Part shown: positions 47,411 to 56,740 of the stretch, piece after piece | How positions within the stretch are numbered: the first letter of the stretch is position 1 | How the letters are laid out: the number at the start of each line of letters is the position of its first letter | Source: Natrinema longum | GTDB taxonomy: Archaea > Halobacteriota > Halobacteria > Halobacteriales > Natrialbaceae | Direction of reading: 5' to 3' | NCBI RefSeq assembly: GCF_017352095.1 | Contig: NZ_CP071463.1 | Location: forward strand, 3,524,875-3,588,874 | Length of the DNA: 64,000 bases | Position numbers and translations under genes: made by a program | The notes under the pieces: model-generated | Seen by the model: only the letters and a program-made list of their open reading frames with translations | Database searches by the model: none | What the model was told of the DNA's origin: nothing

Positions 47411-48484
47411 CTAGTCGTCGGCACTGGTCGCCCGAACGAGGTCCGACGGCGGGCCGCCGGGGAGTTCGTCGCGGTCGTGGGCGGCCTCGAAGTCCAGGTC
47501 GGGCCCGCGGGCGACGATCCGGTGTGGGTTCACGTCGGGGTGGGTCGTGTAGTAGTGTTCCTTGATGTGATCCATGTTCACCGTCCGGGCGACGACGGTT
47601 TCACGGGTCCCTTCGGTCCCCGTTCGCTCGTCTGGCGTCCCCTCCCGTCGGTCGGCGACGCCCGTCTGATACAGATCCCGTAGGTACGGCCAGAGGTTCT
47701 CGTACTCGCGGACGTACTGGACGTTACACATGAAGTGTGTGTGGTAGACGTTGTCGAATCGAACGAGCGTCGTGAACATCGCGATATCCGCTTCGGTCAG
47801 CCGGTCGCCGACGAGGTAGCGCTGGTCGGCCAGCACCTCGTCCCAGCGGTCGAGCGCCGAAAAGAGGTCGTCGACGGCCTCGTCGTAGGGCCCCTGCTTC
47901 GTGGCGAAGCCGGCGCGGTAGACGCCGTTGTTGATCGGCTCGTAGATCTCGTCGATGATCCGGTCGACGTCGTCCTGGTACCCCTCGGGATAGAGGTCCA
48001 CGTCCCGCGAGGCGACGATCCCGAATTCGGTGTCGAGCATCCGCATGATCTCCGCGGACTCGTTGTTCACGATGGTCTCCTCGCGTTTGTCCCAGAGGAC
48101 GGGGACCGTCACGCGGCAGGTGGCGTCGGGATCCGCCGCCACGTACAGTTCCCGCAAGTAGTCGGCGTCGCGGACGTGATCGCGCGTACAGCCCTCCTTC
48201 TCCGGCGTGAACTGCCAGCCGTCCTCGCCGCGGTAGGGATCGACGATCGAGACGGAAATCGCGTCCTCGAGTCCCAGCAGCGCCCGCGTCACGAGCGTTC
48301 GGTGGGCCCAGGGGCACGCGTACGAGACGTAGAGGTGGTACCGGCCGGCCTCCGGCTGGAACCGGGCGTCGGGATCGTCCCGGATTTCGTCCCGGAAGGG
48401 AGTCGTCTGCCGTTCGAACGAGCCGTCGTCGTCAGTCGACTCGTAGGCGTCGGTTCGCCACTCGCCGTCGACGAGCATGTTCAT
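47411..48484 (-). CDS. Xi-class GST, glutathionyl-hydroquinone reductase-like
   Basis: A 357-residue GST-fold enzyme. YVSYACPWAHRTLVTRALLG contains the CPWAH active site of the Xi class (YqjG/ECM4). GREDGWQ-like and NNESAEIMRML segments follow, and the C-terminal helical domain has YLVGDRLTEADIAMFTTL. Bacterial members reduce glutathionyl-hydroquinones. Haloarchaea use gamma-glutamylcysteine instead of glutathione, so the natural thiol is likely different. ATG at 48484 is chosen; another ATG lies two codons later. Confidence 0.86.
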   Translation of the reverse strand: MNMLVDGEWRTDAYESTDDDGSFERQTTPFRDEIRDDPDARFQPEAGRYHLYVSYACPWAHRTLVTRALLGLEDAISVSIVDPYRGEDGWQFTPEKEGCTRDHVRDADYLRELYVAADPDATCRVTVPVLWDKREETIVNNESAEIMRMLDTEFGIVASRDVDLYPEGYQDDVDRIIDEIYEPINNGVYRAGFATKQGPYDEAVDDLFSALDRWDEVLADQRYLVGDRLTEADIAMFTTLVRFDNVYHTHFMCNVQYVREYENLWPYLRDLYQTGVADRREGTPDERTGTEGTRETVVARTVNMDHIKEHYYTTHPDVNPHRIVARGPDLDFEAAHDRDELPGGPPSDLVRATSADD

Positions 48485-48585
48485 ACGCGAACGGAGGGTG
48501 GCTGGATACAAATGGTCTCGCTAACACTCGCGTCACCGGGTTCTTACGACGGCTCGCCGTCGGTCGCTCTCCTGGCCGTCGGCTC

Positions 48586-48666
48586 ATACGATTTGTTGTC
48601 CCGATGTCCCGGTGGGACCGCAGGGCGGTCCTGATCCCACCGGCACTGACGGACAGGGGATCGTAT
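48586..48666 (+). repeat. 81-nt structured element, copy A
   Basis: An 81-base element also found at 53707-53787 (69 of 81 positions identical). ATACGAT and ATCGTAT at the ends pair perfectly. CCGGTGGGA (48609-48617) pairs with TCCCACCGG (48635-48643) around a CCGCAGGGCGG hairpin. Outside the terminal stem one mismatch is followed by GGCT/AGCC, which also pair. Its right end is the last base of the stop codon of the exchanger gene on the minus strand. It may be a 3'-end element, a small RNA or a miniature mobile element. Confidence 0.8.
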
Positions 48667-49643
48667 CAGCCTCCCAGACTCACGATCGAATAACCCGCAC
48701 CGAGGATCACGAGAACAACGCCCTCGAGTCTGGTCACTCGTCGTCCGGTCGCGAGCACGACCGTCGCGAACGCGGTCAGCACGCCCAGCCACGTCAGCGC
48801 GACGAAGACGGCGGGATCGACGGTCAGCGGTCGGGTGAACGCGGCGATTCCCAACACGCCGAGGACGTTGAAGACGTTCGAGCCGACGACGTTCCCGGCG
48901 GCGATTTCCGTGTCGCCGCGACGGGCGGCCACGACGGAGGTCACGAGTTCCGGAATCGAGGTGCCGGCCGCGACGACGGTCGCACCGATCGCCCACTCCG
49001 AGACACCGGCAGCGAGCGCGAGCCCGACCGCCGACTCGACCAGCACGCGCCCCCCGACGATGACGAGAACGAGACCGGCGAGGACGCGTCCGCCCTCGAG
49101 ACCGAATCGGACCTCGGTTCGATCGCGGGCGTCGGGAACGGCCATCGATCCATCGGCCGACCCGGATCTTCCGCCGGCACCGTCGTTTTCCCGTCGAATC
49201 GCGATCCAGAGCACACCGAGATAGCAACTCAGCACCACGAGGAGGACCGCCCCGTCGAGCCGCGACGCGACGCCGTCGACGAGGACGGCAGCCGCGACGA
49301 CCGTCGCCGCGGCCATCGCGAGCGCGTCGCGGCGGAGGAGCGTCTCCGTCACACGAAACGGTGCGATAACGGCGACGAGTCCGAGGATCACGCCGAGATT
49401 GAAGACGTTCGAACCGACCACGTTTCCGACCGAGACGTCACCTCGGCCCTCGAGCGCGGCTCCGGTCGAAACGACGACCTCGGGCGCGGAGGTTCCGAAG
49501 GCGACGACGGTGAGGCCGATCACGAGCGCGGACACGCCGGCCGCGCTGGCGAGTCTCGAAGCGCCGGTGACGAGCGACCGCGCACCGATCCACAGGGCAA
49601 CGACGGCAACACCGAGCAGGACGACGTCTCCCACGAGTACCAT
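48666..49643 (-). CDS. Calcium/sodium antiporter (CaCA family)
   Basis: A 325-residue membrane protein with ten hydrophobic segments and an internal repeat. Each half carries the ion-binding motif: VVAFGTSAPEVVVSTGAAL then GNVVGSNVFNLG in the first, VVAAGTSIPELVTSV then GNVVGSNVFNVLG in the second. An acidic cytoplasmic loop separates them. It likely exchanges Ca2+ (or another cation) for Na+. Start ATG at 49643. The 3' end abuts the structured element copy A. Confidence 0.91.
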   Translation of the reverse strand: MVLVGDVVLLGVAVVALWIGARSLVTGASRLASAAGVSALVIGLTVVAFGTSAPEVVVSTGAALEGRGDVSVGNVVGSNVFNLGVILGLVAVIAPFRVTETLLRRDALAMAAATVVAAAVLVDGVASRLDGAVLLVVLSCYLGVLWIAIRRENDGAGGRSGSADGSMAVPDARDRTEVRFGLEGGRVLAGLVLVIVGGRVLVESAVGLALAAGVSEWAIGATVVAAGTSIPELVTSVVAARRGDTEIAAGNVVGSNVFNVLGVLGIAAFTRPLTVDPAVFVALTWLGVLTAFATVVLATGRRVTRLEGVVLVILGAGYSIVSLGG

Positions 49644-49762
49644 CGATAGCAGGGACTTTCGCAGGGAAGCGTCAAAAACGGCGGGCAACCGGAAACGGCG
49701 GCCGACCCGCGCCGGGCGGCCGGAGAACAAGCGTTTATGCGACCGGCGTGAGCACACGAGGT

Positions 49763-50824
49763 ATGGCAGACGACGGGGATCGACACCGCCAGAGCCGCCT
49801 GTTCACGGACGACGACGGCGCGTTCGACGCCGACCGTGCACGGGAGGAGTCCCTGCCGGTGGAGGACGGCGAGGTGATCGATACCGACGACCTGGCCGAC
49901 CACCAGCGCTACGTGGAGGGACGCGGGATCTACGACGAGCGCAATCGAGTGAACGACCTCACGGGCAAGGAGTGGAAGTACGCCACGAAGTCCGTGATCG
50001 CGGAGGGGTACCCACCCGCCGTCCAGCACGACCTGCGCAGCGAACACGGCGGCCAGAAACCGCCGCGACTCTGTGCGGAGCTGATCGGCCGGTTCAGCAA
50101 AGCCGGCGACACCGTCCTCGATCCGTTCGCGGGCGTCGGCGGGACCCTGCTCGGCGCGAGTTTCTGCGAACACGACGGCACCGGCCTCCGGGAGGCGATC
50201 GGCTTCGAGCGCACGGAGCGCTGGATCGAGATCTACCGGGAGGTCCTCGAGGCGGAAAACGAGGAGCGCCGGGCACGTGGCGAGCCACCGCTCGCCGAAC
50301 AGGACATGCGACACGGCGATTGTGTCGATCTGATCGACGACGTGCCTGACGAGTCCGTCGACCTCCTGTTGACCGACGTTCCCTACTGGGACATGGACGA
50401 ACGCGAGCAGACGCGCAACGAGCGGGCGACTCGAGAGAGCAAACTGGGGTCGTTCGGCGGCGCGACGACCGACGAGGCTGCCGTCGATGCGGACGAGGGG
50501 ATCGACGATCGCCGGACGAAAGCCGACTGGCTGGCCGATATGGCGACCACGTTCGACCGGTTTACGGACGCCGTCGCGCCGGACGGCCACGTCGTCGTCT
50601 TCATCGGTGACATGTACCGCGACCAGTCCTACGAGTTCCTCTCGGCGGATCTCGCGCGGGCGATCGAATCGACGGCACCGTTGACGCTCGCGGCGAACCA
50701 GATCTGGTACGATCCGACGAAGGACCTGCACGTCTACGGCTACCCCTTCTCCTTCGTCCCCTCGATGGTCCACCAGAACGTCCTCGTCTTCCGACCCGAG
50801 GCGGCGTCCGAAACGGAAAACTGA
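49763..50824 (+). CDS. Orphan SAM-dependent DNA methyltransferase-like protein
   Basis: A 353-residue Rossmann methyltransferase. Motif X/I region: HGGQKPPRLCAELIGRFSKA then DTVLDPFAGVGGTLLGA. Motif IV reads LLLTDVPYWDMDER, so the usual DPPY is DVPYW. A later strand (GHVVVFIGDMYR) and NQIWYDPTKDLHVYGYPF follow. Motif order X-I-IV and the altered catalytic motif make target type (adenine, cytosine or RNA) uncertain. No restriction gene is adjacent, so it is an orphan. ATG at 49763. Confidence 0.8.
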   Translation: MADDGDRHRQSRLFTDDDGAFDADRAREESLPVEDGEVIDTDDLADHQRYVEGRGIYDERNRVNDLTGKEWKYATKSVIAEGYPPAVQHDLRSEHGGQKPPRLCAELIGRFSKAGDTVLDPFAGVGGTLLGASFCEHDGTGLREAIGFERTERWIEIYREVLEAENEERRARGEPPLAEQDMRHGDCVDLIDDVPDESVDLLLTDVPYWDMDEREQTRNERATRESKLGSFGGATTDEAAVDADEGIDDRRTKADWLADMATTFDRFTDAVAPDGHVVVFIGDMYRDQSYEFLSADLARAIESTAPLTLAANQIWYDPTKDLHVYGYPFSFVPSMVHQNVLVFRPEAASETEN

Positions 50825-51040
50825 ACGGCGAGGGAGGTGCGTCCGACTTCCGTCGGGCGGTCGTCTGACGCGGTTTTATTTGGTACCGGGACGACGAAAC
50901 GAACAGGCGCGTGGCGGTTTCCTTCCCCCCATCCCGCCGCCGCGCGCCTGCTCCCGTTCCTCTCCCCCTCCCCCTCCCCATTCGAATCGACGATCGGTCC
51001 GCCGAGGAGTGTCCCTGTTGGCGACCGGGACCGTTCGTCC
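50825..51040. other. Convergent intergenic region with a C-rich tract
   Basis: About 215 bases between convergent genes. 50961-50979 (CTCCCCCTCCCCCTCCCC) is a pyrimidine tract, G-rich on the minus strand with runs of four to five G, and could form a G-quadruplex with a fourth run nearby. No gene is seen. Confidence 0.4.
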
Positions 51041-51703
51041 TCAGGCGTTCGCGGGCAACAACGCCGATCGAACCGCGTCCGACCGATCGGTTTCGGTGAT
51101 GACCGCGACCTCGTCACCGACCTCGAGCTCGGTACCCGGAAGCGGAATCGTCAGCGGTTCGCGTGCGCGACCGTGGGCGTAGATCCGTGCAGTCTCGGGG
51201 AGTTCGAGTTCGCTCATTCGTTTCCCGACCGCCGGCGACCCCGCCTGGATCTCGAGGACGGTCAACTGGAGGTTCGCAGCGAGGTCGGCGACGACGTTGA
51301 AATCGCCGCCGAGCAGGGCTGTCTTCGCACCCGCAGCGCCCAGCCGCTCGGGGTAAATGATCTCGTCGACCTCCTCGGCGTACTTCTCGTAGATGTCCTC
51401 GCGGTAGTCCTCGTCGATCCGCAGGACGGTCCGACAGCCGTGGTGAGTCCCGACCATACAGGCCGCGAAGTTGGCGTTGAGATCCGGCGTGAACGCGCCG
51501 ATCGCGTCGGCGGTTTCGATCCCGGCGTCGACGAGTACGTCCTCGTCCGATCCGTCACCACGGACCGTCTCGAGCCCGTCGTTGCTGGCACGGTCGATAC
51601 GGTCGACGTCGTTGTCGACGATGACGACCTCGTGGCCCTCCTCGGCGAGAATCGTTGCCGTCCGCGAGCCGACCCGACCATAACCCACGATGACAAACCT
51701 CAT
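51041..51703 (-). CDS. TrkA-type NAD-binding potassium channel/transport regulator
   Basis: A 220-residue protein with an N-terminal Rossmann RCK domain (FVIVGYGRVGSRTATILAEE, then VIVDNDVDR) and a C-terminal TrkA_C domain (QLTVLEIQAGSPAVGKRMSE, LPGTELEVGDEVAVIT). It regulates K+ uptake in response to nucleotides; haloarchaea keep molar K+ inside. The membrane partner (TrkH) is not in the window. Confidence 0.87.
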   Translation of the reverse strand: MRFVIVGYGRVGSRTATILAEEGHEVVIVDNDVDRIDRASNDGLETVRGDGSDEDVLVDAGIETADAIGAFTPDLNANFAACMVGTHHGCRTVLRIDEDYREDIYEKYAEEVDEIIYPERLGAAGAKTALLGGDFNVVADLAANLQLTVLEIQAGSPAVGKRMSELELPETARIYAHGRAREPLTIPLPGTELEVGDEVAVITETDRSDAVRSALLPANA

Positions 51704-51906
51704 GGGAGCGTGGTACGCGCTCCGAGGTCAAATACGTTGGTCCGGCCACCACTCCTCGCGACTCATGACCCTGACGGCCCGGAACGAGTACTCGAGGGGC
51801 GGAATTCGACGCCTCGTCCGGCACCTATCCACAAGCGTGTATAGATTCTCGTCGATCCGGACAAGAACGCTTAACTAATCGGTATGGTTATGCTCGGACA
51901 TCCAAT

Positions 51907-53334
51907 ATGGGGGCACTCGCAGCGTTCTTCGGATTCGACGACCACGATACCGATCTCGAGACGGAAACGATCGCGGGACTGACGACGTTCCTGGCCATGT
52001 CGTACATCATCGTCGTCAATCCGGCAATTCTCGGCGAGGCGATCGCGCTCGAGGGCTACGACTCCGGCGAGGTCACGCAGATGATTACCGTCGCGACGAT
52101 CCTCGCGTCGGCGGCCGCGATCTTCGTGATGGCGTTCTGGGCGAACAGGCCGTTCGGCCTCGCACCGGGGATGGGACTGAACGCGTTTTTCGCGTACACG
52201 GTCGTCCTCGGGCTCGGCGTCCCGTGGCAGGTCGCGCTCGCCGCCGTCTTCGTCGAGGGTGTCGTCTTCATTCTCCTGACCGCGGTCGGTGCGCGACGGT
52301 ACATCATCGAACTGTTCCCCGAACCGGTCAAGTTCGCAGTGGGTGCCGGGATCGGCGTCTACCTGCTCTTCTTGGGCCTTCAGGAGATGCAGATCGTCGT
52401 CGACGATCCGGAGACGCTCGTCAGTCTGGGTAACGTCGCGACGAGCGCCGTCGCCGCGCTCTCGGTCGCCGGGCTCGCGTTGATGCTCATCTTGCACGCC
52501 CGCGGGATTCGCGGCTCGATCGTCATCGGGATCGTCGCGACCGCCGTCGCCGGTTGGGCGTTGACGGTCGTCGGCGTCGTCTCCCCGGGGACGCTCACTC
52601 CGCCCGGAAGCTACGAGCAGGTCACCGAGGAGGGCGTCCTGAGTCTGGTCGCGAGCGTCCAGTACGACTTCACGCCGCTGGTCGCCGGCTTCATCGACGG
52701 CCTCGGGATGATCACGGAGGATCCGCTCGTCTTCGTTCTGGTGGTCTTCACGTTCTTCTTCGTCGATTTCTTCGACACGGCCGGGACCCTCATCGGCGTC
52801 TCGCAGATCGGCGGCTTCCTCGACGAAGACGGCAACCTCCCCGAGATCGAAAAACCGCTGATGGCTGACGCGATCGGCACCACGGTCGGGGCGATGATCG
52901 GAACGTCGACGGTGACGACGTTCATCGAGTCCTCGACTGGCGTCGAGGAAGGGGGGCGGACCGGGTTCACGGCGCTGGTCGTCGGCCTCCTCTTCTTGCT
53001 CTCCTTGCTCCTCGTTCCGGTAATCAGTGCCATCCCGCAGTACGCGTCCTACCTCGCGCTGGTCGTCGTCGGCATCATCATGCTCCAGGGCGTCACCGAC
53101 ATCGACTGGCAGCATCCGGCCTGGGCGATCGCCGGCGGGCTGACGATCACGGTCATGCCGATGACTGCGTCGATTTCGAACGGACTCGCGGCCGGCATCA
53201 TGAGCTATCCGCTCGTCAAAGGTGCCATGGGCGAAGCCGACGACGTGTCGGCCGGTCAGTGGGCGCTCGCGGTCACCTTCATCCTCTACTTCGTCGTCTA
53301 CTTTGCCGTCGACGCCGGCATGGTCTCGTTCTGA
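51907..53334 (+). CDS. AzgA-type purine (adenine/guanine/hypoxanthine) permease
   Basis: A 475-residue NCS2-family transporter with about 13 hydrophobic segments. ETIAGLTTFLAMSYIIVVNP is the typical start of AzgA-like permeases, GMGLNAFFAYTVVLG the first conserved loop, and FFDTAGTLIGVSQ then GTSTVTTFIESSTGVEEGGR the substrate-site region. It likely imports adenine, guanine or hypoxanthine with protons or Na+. Adenine uptake would feed the adenine deaminase at 3330. Confidence 0.9.
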   Translation: MGALAAFFGFDDHDTDLETETIAGLTTFLAMSYIIVVNPAILGEAIALEGYDSGEVTQMITVATILASAAAIFVMAFWANRPFGLAPGMGLNAFFAYTVVLGLGVPWQVALAAVFVEGVVFILLTAVGARRYIIELFPEPVKFAVGAGIGVYLLFLGLQEMQIVVDDPETLVSLGNVATSAVAALSVAGLALMLILHARGIRGSIVIGIVATAVAGWALTVVGVVSPGTLTPPGSYEQVTEEGVLSLVASVQYDFTPLVAGFIDGLGMITEDPLVFVLVVFTFFFVDFFDTAGTLIGVSQIGGFLDEDGNLPEIEKPLMADAIGTTVGAMIGTSTVTTFIESSTGVEEGGRTGFTALVVGLLFLLSLLLVPVISAIPQYASYLALVVVGIIMLQGVTDIDWQHPAWAIAGGLTITVMPMTASISNGLAAGIMSYPLVKGAMGEADDVSAGQWALAVTFILYFVVYFAVDAGMVSF

Positions 53335-53461
53335 CGGCAACCGCCGGGTGCCGTTCCAAACGCTCCTCTGCCGGTTTGACCCTCCTCCGTCGACGACCGC
53401 GGTCCCGGCAACCGCTCTGTCGACCGGTGACCTGATACGTCTTCCGCGGCACTAGCCTCGT

Positions 53462-53707
53462 ATGGCAGACATCACGCTGTACGAACTCCCCGGCTGTCCG
53501 TACTGTGCGAAGGTCCGATCGAAACTCGACGAACTCGAACTCGAGTACGACGTCATCGAGGTGCCTCGCTCCCACGGCGAGCGCACCGAAGTCGAGAACG
53601 TCAGCGGTCAGACCGGCGTCCCGGTCATCAACGACGAGGCAAACGGCGTCGAAGGCATGAACGAGAGCGACGACATCGTCGAGTATCTCGAGGAGACGTA
53701 CGCCTGA
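53462..53707 (+). CDS. Glutaredoxin
   Basis: An 81-residue thioredoxin-fold protein. LYELPGCPYCAKVRSKLDEL has the CPYC active site (Cys12, Cys15), GVPVINDE supplies the cis-Pro, and ESDDIVEYLEETY ends it. In haloarchaea the reducing thiol is probably gamma-glutamylcysteine. The stop codon's last base is the first base of the structured element copy B. Confidence 0.87.
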   Translation: MADITLYELPGCPYCAKVRSKLDELELEYDVIEVPRSHGERTEVENVSGQTGVPVINDEANGVEGMNESDDIVEYLEETYA

Positions 53708-53787
53708 GACGGTTTGCCGTCCCGATCTCCCGGTGGGACCGCAGGGCGGTCCCGGTCCCGCCGGCGCTGACGGACAGGAGACCGTCT
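53707..53787 (+). repeat. 81-nt structured element, copy B
   Basis: The ends AGACGGT and ACCGTCT pair perfectly. Compared with copy A, pairs 2-80 (T-A to G-C) and 6-76 (A-T to G-C) have changed on both sides at once. Positions 11 and 12 change from T to C opposite G, keeping pairs with GACGG at 63-67. CCGGTGGGA pairs with TCCCGCCGG through one G-T wobble. A 9-bp direct repeat, CTGAGACGG, flanks it (53704-53712 and 53786-53794). It starts on the last base of the glutaredoxin stop codon. Confidence 0.82.
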
Positions 53788-53868
53788 GAGACGGCGAGTT
53801 CCGATACCGACGCTCACCGCTCGTCTACAGTAGCCATCGAAACGAGACGGAGAATCCAGTGAACGCGA

Positions 53869-54834
53869 TCAGGCCGCCTCTTCGTATTCGGAGCGCTCCC
53901 GGATGACGTCCCGAAGTTCGGCCGCGTTCCGGAGCTTCGCGAGTTCGTCGCGCTCGACCAGCGCAGTACCGTCGACGGAGTCCTGTTTCGCCCGATCGAC
54001 GACGTAGACGGATCGCGTGCGCGTGACCTGCCCGATCGAACTCATGATTCGGGCGCGTTTCTCCGCCGCCTTGGTAAACTTCGAGTGGCCGGTGAGGACG
54101 ATGTCGCTGTCGTCTTCGTCCTCGCTGACGGCCGTAAACGGCGATCGGGCCGTCGGATGAACGCTGTACCCGGCCCGCGTGAGGACGGCGACCACCTGTT
54201 CGTCGTCCGGATCCGCCTCGGGGTCGTCCGGCGTCGCCTCGCTCTCGTGAACGTCCTCGGCCCCCTCGAGGACGTCGACGGGGCTCGTCAGGGGGGCCTC
54301 GAACAGTTCCTCGAGGTCCATCGCGACCTCGACGGAGGCGTTCATCCCGTCTTCGTACTTCGAAACGGTTCGTCGGGAGACGCCGAGTTCGCTGGCGAGT
54401 TGGCCGAGACTCCAGTCGCGGTCCTCGCGTTCGTCGGCCAGCAGGTCACCGTCGATGTTGACGTAGAGGCCGCCTGGTGCGGCGTAGATCAGCGGCGGGA
54501 CCTCCTCGATGAACAGGTTGTACGCCGTATCGGGGCTGAACACGGGGACGCCGTGTCGGAAGTAGACGACGTCGGGTTTGAGGTCCTCGTCGCGACTGCG
54601 CAGGCCGATGACCAGCGGCGTCGCCCCCAGATAGGTGCCCAGCCGGCGCATCTCGTGGCCCGTCGCCTCGTTGAACGCGTCGATGTTCGCGAGGATCTTG
54701 ACGAGGATGAGGTCCTCGCCGCGGCGCGCGGCGATATCGAAGCTCTTCGGTCGGATCGCACACCGATCGCTTACCGCGAATCCCGCGTCCTCTAACATCG
54801 CGGTCACGTTGCCGACAAGTGCGGAGCGGGACAT
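53869..54834 (-). CDS. Archaeal HTH (XRE-like) transcriptional regulator
   Basis: A 321-residue protein. Residues 1-120 form an N-terminal domain ([20 protein letters not shown]), which also resembles a restriction-endonuclease-like fold ([18 protein letters not shown]). A Cro/C1-type HTH follows ([20 protein letters not shown]), then acidic linkers and a C-terminal repeat of the N-terminal-type fold. It corresponds to the archaeal 'putative HTH-type transcriptional regulator' family. TATA lies 26 nt upstream of the ATG. Targets unknown. Confidence 0.85.
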   Translation of the reverse strand: MSRSALVGNVTAMLEDAGFAVSDRCAIRPKSFDIAARRGEDLILVKILANIDAFNEATGHEMRRLGTYLGATPLVIGLRSRDEDLKPDVVYFRHGVPVFSPDTAYNLFIEEVPPLIYAAPGGLYVNIDGDLLADEREDRDWSLGQLASELGVSRRTVSKYEDGMNASVEVAMDLEELFEAPLTSPVDVLEGAEDVHESEATPDDPEADPDDEQVVAVLTRAGYSVHPTARSPFTAVSEDEDDSDIVLTGHSKFTKAAEKRARIMSSIGQVTRTRSVYVVDRAKQDSVDGTALVERDELAKLRNAAELRDVIRERSEYEEAA

Positions 54835-54856
54835 ACGGGGTTGTAAGCGATTCCTC

Positions 54857-54863
54857 CTATAAG
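54857..54863 (-). promoter_or_regulatory. TATA-like promoter of the XRE regulator gene
   Basis: TCTTATAGG on the minus strand is centred about 26 nt before the ATG at 54834, indicating a leaderless transcript. Confidence 0.5.
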
Positions 54864-55048
54864 ACGTTTTCCCCAGGGTATCCGTGTGCCGTGTCGCGAT
54901 TGGCCGCCGTACCGGAGGTATACTTATATACGGGTTTTCCGGCTCGACGATGCCCTGACGCCGCGAGCGATACCACCAGGATCGTACACCTCGCTGCTGT
55001 ATCGACGGGTCGGCCCTCGAGTACGTGGCACCCGTCCGGTTGAGCACC

Positions 55049-55246
55049 CTACTGGCTGGCGTAGCGCAGAACCCACATCGAGAGCGGGAGGCTCGCTGCG
55101 ACCAACCCGTATACCCCGCCCACGAGCGGTTCGACATCGAGCGACGGAGCCAGAAGATAGCCCGTCGTAAACCCGAGCGGATCGAGAACGAGCGCGAGTA
55201 TCACGATCTGTTGTTGGAACGGTTTGGACTGTAACCAGCGGAACAT
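55049..55246 (-). CDS. Small two-helix membrane protein
   Basis: A 65-residue protein starting [20 protein letters not shown], with hydrophobic segments around residues 13-33 and 41-60. AT-rich sequence (55270-55305) lies upstream and may hold its promoter. Haloarchaea carry similar small proteins; the function is unknown. Confidence 0.6.
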   Translation of the reverse strand: MFRWLQSKPFQQQIVILALVLDPLGFTTGYLLAPSLDVEPLVGGVYGLVAASLPLSMWVLRYASQ

Positions 55247-55421
55247 ACTGTGAGCGGTGCATAGAGTATCAGTTTGAAATGTTTTCTGAATTTTAATATC
55301 ATACGGGGGGAGGAGCCGAACGGGGGCGTGATCGAACGCCACGATCCCACCGCTCAGTGACGAACGCGAGAGATCGGCCGCTCCCGAAAGGGGTTACCCG
55401 TTCCCCCGCCAAGCACCGTCA

Positions 55422-56729
55422 ATGACCGTCGTCGCCCTCGACGATACCGACTCGCGCGAGCGCGGGATGTGTACGACGTACGTCGCCGCGCAGATCGCCG
55501 AGCAACTGCGTCGAAGCGAGTGGTCGGTCCAGCGAATCCTCCTCGTTCGCCTCAACCCCGCCATCGAGTACAAGACGCGGGGGAACGCCGCGCTGGCGAT
55601 CCACACCGACTGCGATCCCGACCGCGCGTTCGAGATCGCCCGCAAACGGCTCGAGGAACTGGCCGAAACCGGGGACGAGCGGACGAATCCGGGGCTCGTC
55701 GTCGCCGACCACGCCGCCGAGGAGCGTGCGATTCCCCGCGACGTCGGGCAATTCGCGCTGGCGGCGATCCGCGACCGTCTCAAGCCCGCCGACGCCGGGG
55801 CCCTCGTCGAACGCTGTGGCTACCGATCGTGGCACGCGGGGAACGGCCGCGGTCGGATCGGCGCGCTGGCCGCCGTCGGTGCCTGGGCAGCCCTCGCGGA
55901 GTGGACCCACGAGTACATCTCCTACCGCGAGCCCGACCGCTGGGGGACGCCCCGCGAGGTCGACCCCGAGAGCGTCTTCGAGGCGGCGGAGTGGGGCTAC
56001 CCCGAAGTCTGGGATACGGTCGACCGCGGCGAGGACGAACCCGTCTGCGTCCCCCACACGCCCGGTCCGATCCTGCACGGAATCCGCGGCGACGATCCGG
56101 ACGCGGTCCGGTCGGTCGCCGAGCGCATCGAGAGCGAACCCGTCGCCACGACCCAGTCGTTCGTGACGAACCAGGGGACGGACGCCCACCTCCGGAACGG
56201 TTCGATCGGCGATCTCGACGACGGGCGCGCCTATCGGGTCGAGGGCCGGGTCGTGAGCGAGCCCGAAACGCGCCGTGGCGGCCACGTCTTCGTCGAGCTC
56301 GCGGCCCCGACTGCGACCGGGGACGAACCCCAAGAGGGAGCGAGCGAGGGGCTACCCTGTGTCGCCTTCGAGCCGACCAAACGATTCCGGGATCGGGTTC
56401 GACGCCTCCGCGTCGGCGACCACGTGTCCGTCTGCGGCGAGGTGAGCGACGGGACGCTCAAGCTCGAGAAGTTCGCTGTCCGCGATCTCGTTCGGACCGA
56501 GCAGGTCACGCCGACCTGTCCGGACTGCGGGCGAACGATGGACAGCGCCGGTCGGAACCAGGGCTATCGGTGTCGATCGTGTGGGACCGGGACTGCGGGG
56601 AAAGCCGAGCGGCCCCTCGAGCGCGACCTCGAGCGCGGCTGGTACGAGGTGCCCCCGTGTGCCCGCCGACACATCGCGAAGCCGCTCGTCCGCGGTGGGT
56701 TCGACGCGCCGACACACCCCGAGTGGTAA
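55422..56729 (+). CDS. tiaS: tRNA(Ile2) 2-agmatinylcytidine synthetase TiaS
   Basis: A 435-residue enzyme that attaches agmatine to C34 of tRNA-Ile2 so that it reads AUA. The N-terminal ALDDTDSRERGMCTTYVA is the family's DDTDS motif, followed by RLNPAIEYKTRGNAALA. An OB-fold (residues 270-365) and a C-terminal zinc ribbon (CPDCGRTMDSAG then YRCRSCG) bind the tRNA. Length is normal. The gene is essential in archaea studied. Confidence 0.94.
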   Translation: MTVVALDDTDSRERGMCTTYVAAQIAEQLRRSEWSVQRILLVRLNPAIEYKTRGNAALAIHTDCDPDRAFEIARKRLEELAETGDERTNPGLVVADHAAEERAIPRDVGQFALAAIRDRLKPADAGALVERCGYRSWHAGNGRGRIGALAAVGAWAALAEWTHEYISYREPDRWGTPREVDPESVFEAAEWGYPEVWDTVDRGEDEPVCVPHTPGPILHGIRGDDPDAVRSVAERIESEPVATTQSFVTNQGTDAHLRNGSIGDLDDGRAYRVEGRVVSEPETRRGGHVFVELAAPTATGDEPQEGASEGLPCVAFEPTKRFRDRVRRLRVGDHVSVCGEVSDGTLKLEKFAVRDLVRTEQVTPTCPDCGRTMDSAGRNQGYRCRSCGTGTAGKAERPLERDLERGWYEVPPCARRHIAKPLVRGGFDAPTHPEW

Positions 56730-56740
56730 GGGGGGCGGAC

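Noticed and set aside
53704..53794. CTGAGACGG direct repeats around copy B as a target-site duplication
   Set aside because: The left copy includes the stop codon and part of the element's own stem, the right copy overlaps the other stem arm, and copy A has no equivalent. They arise at least partly from the stem sequence itself.
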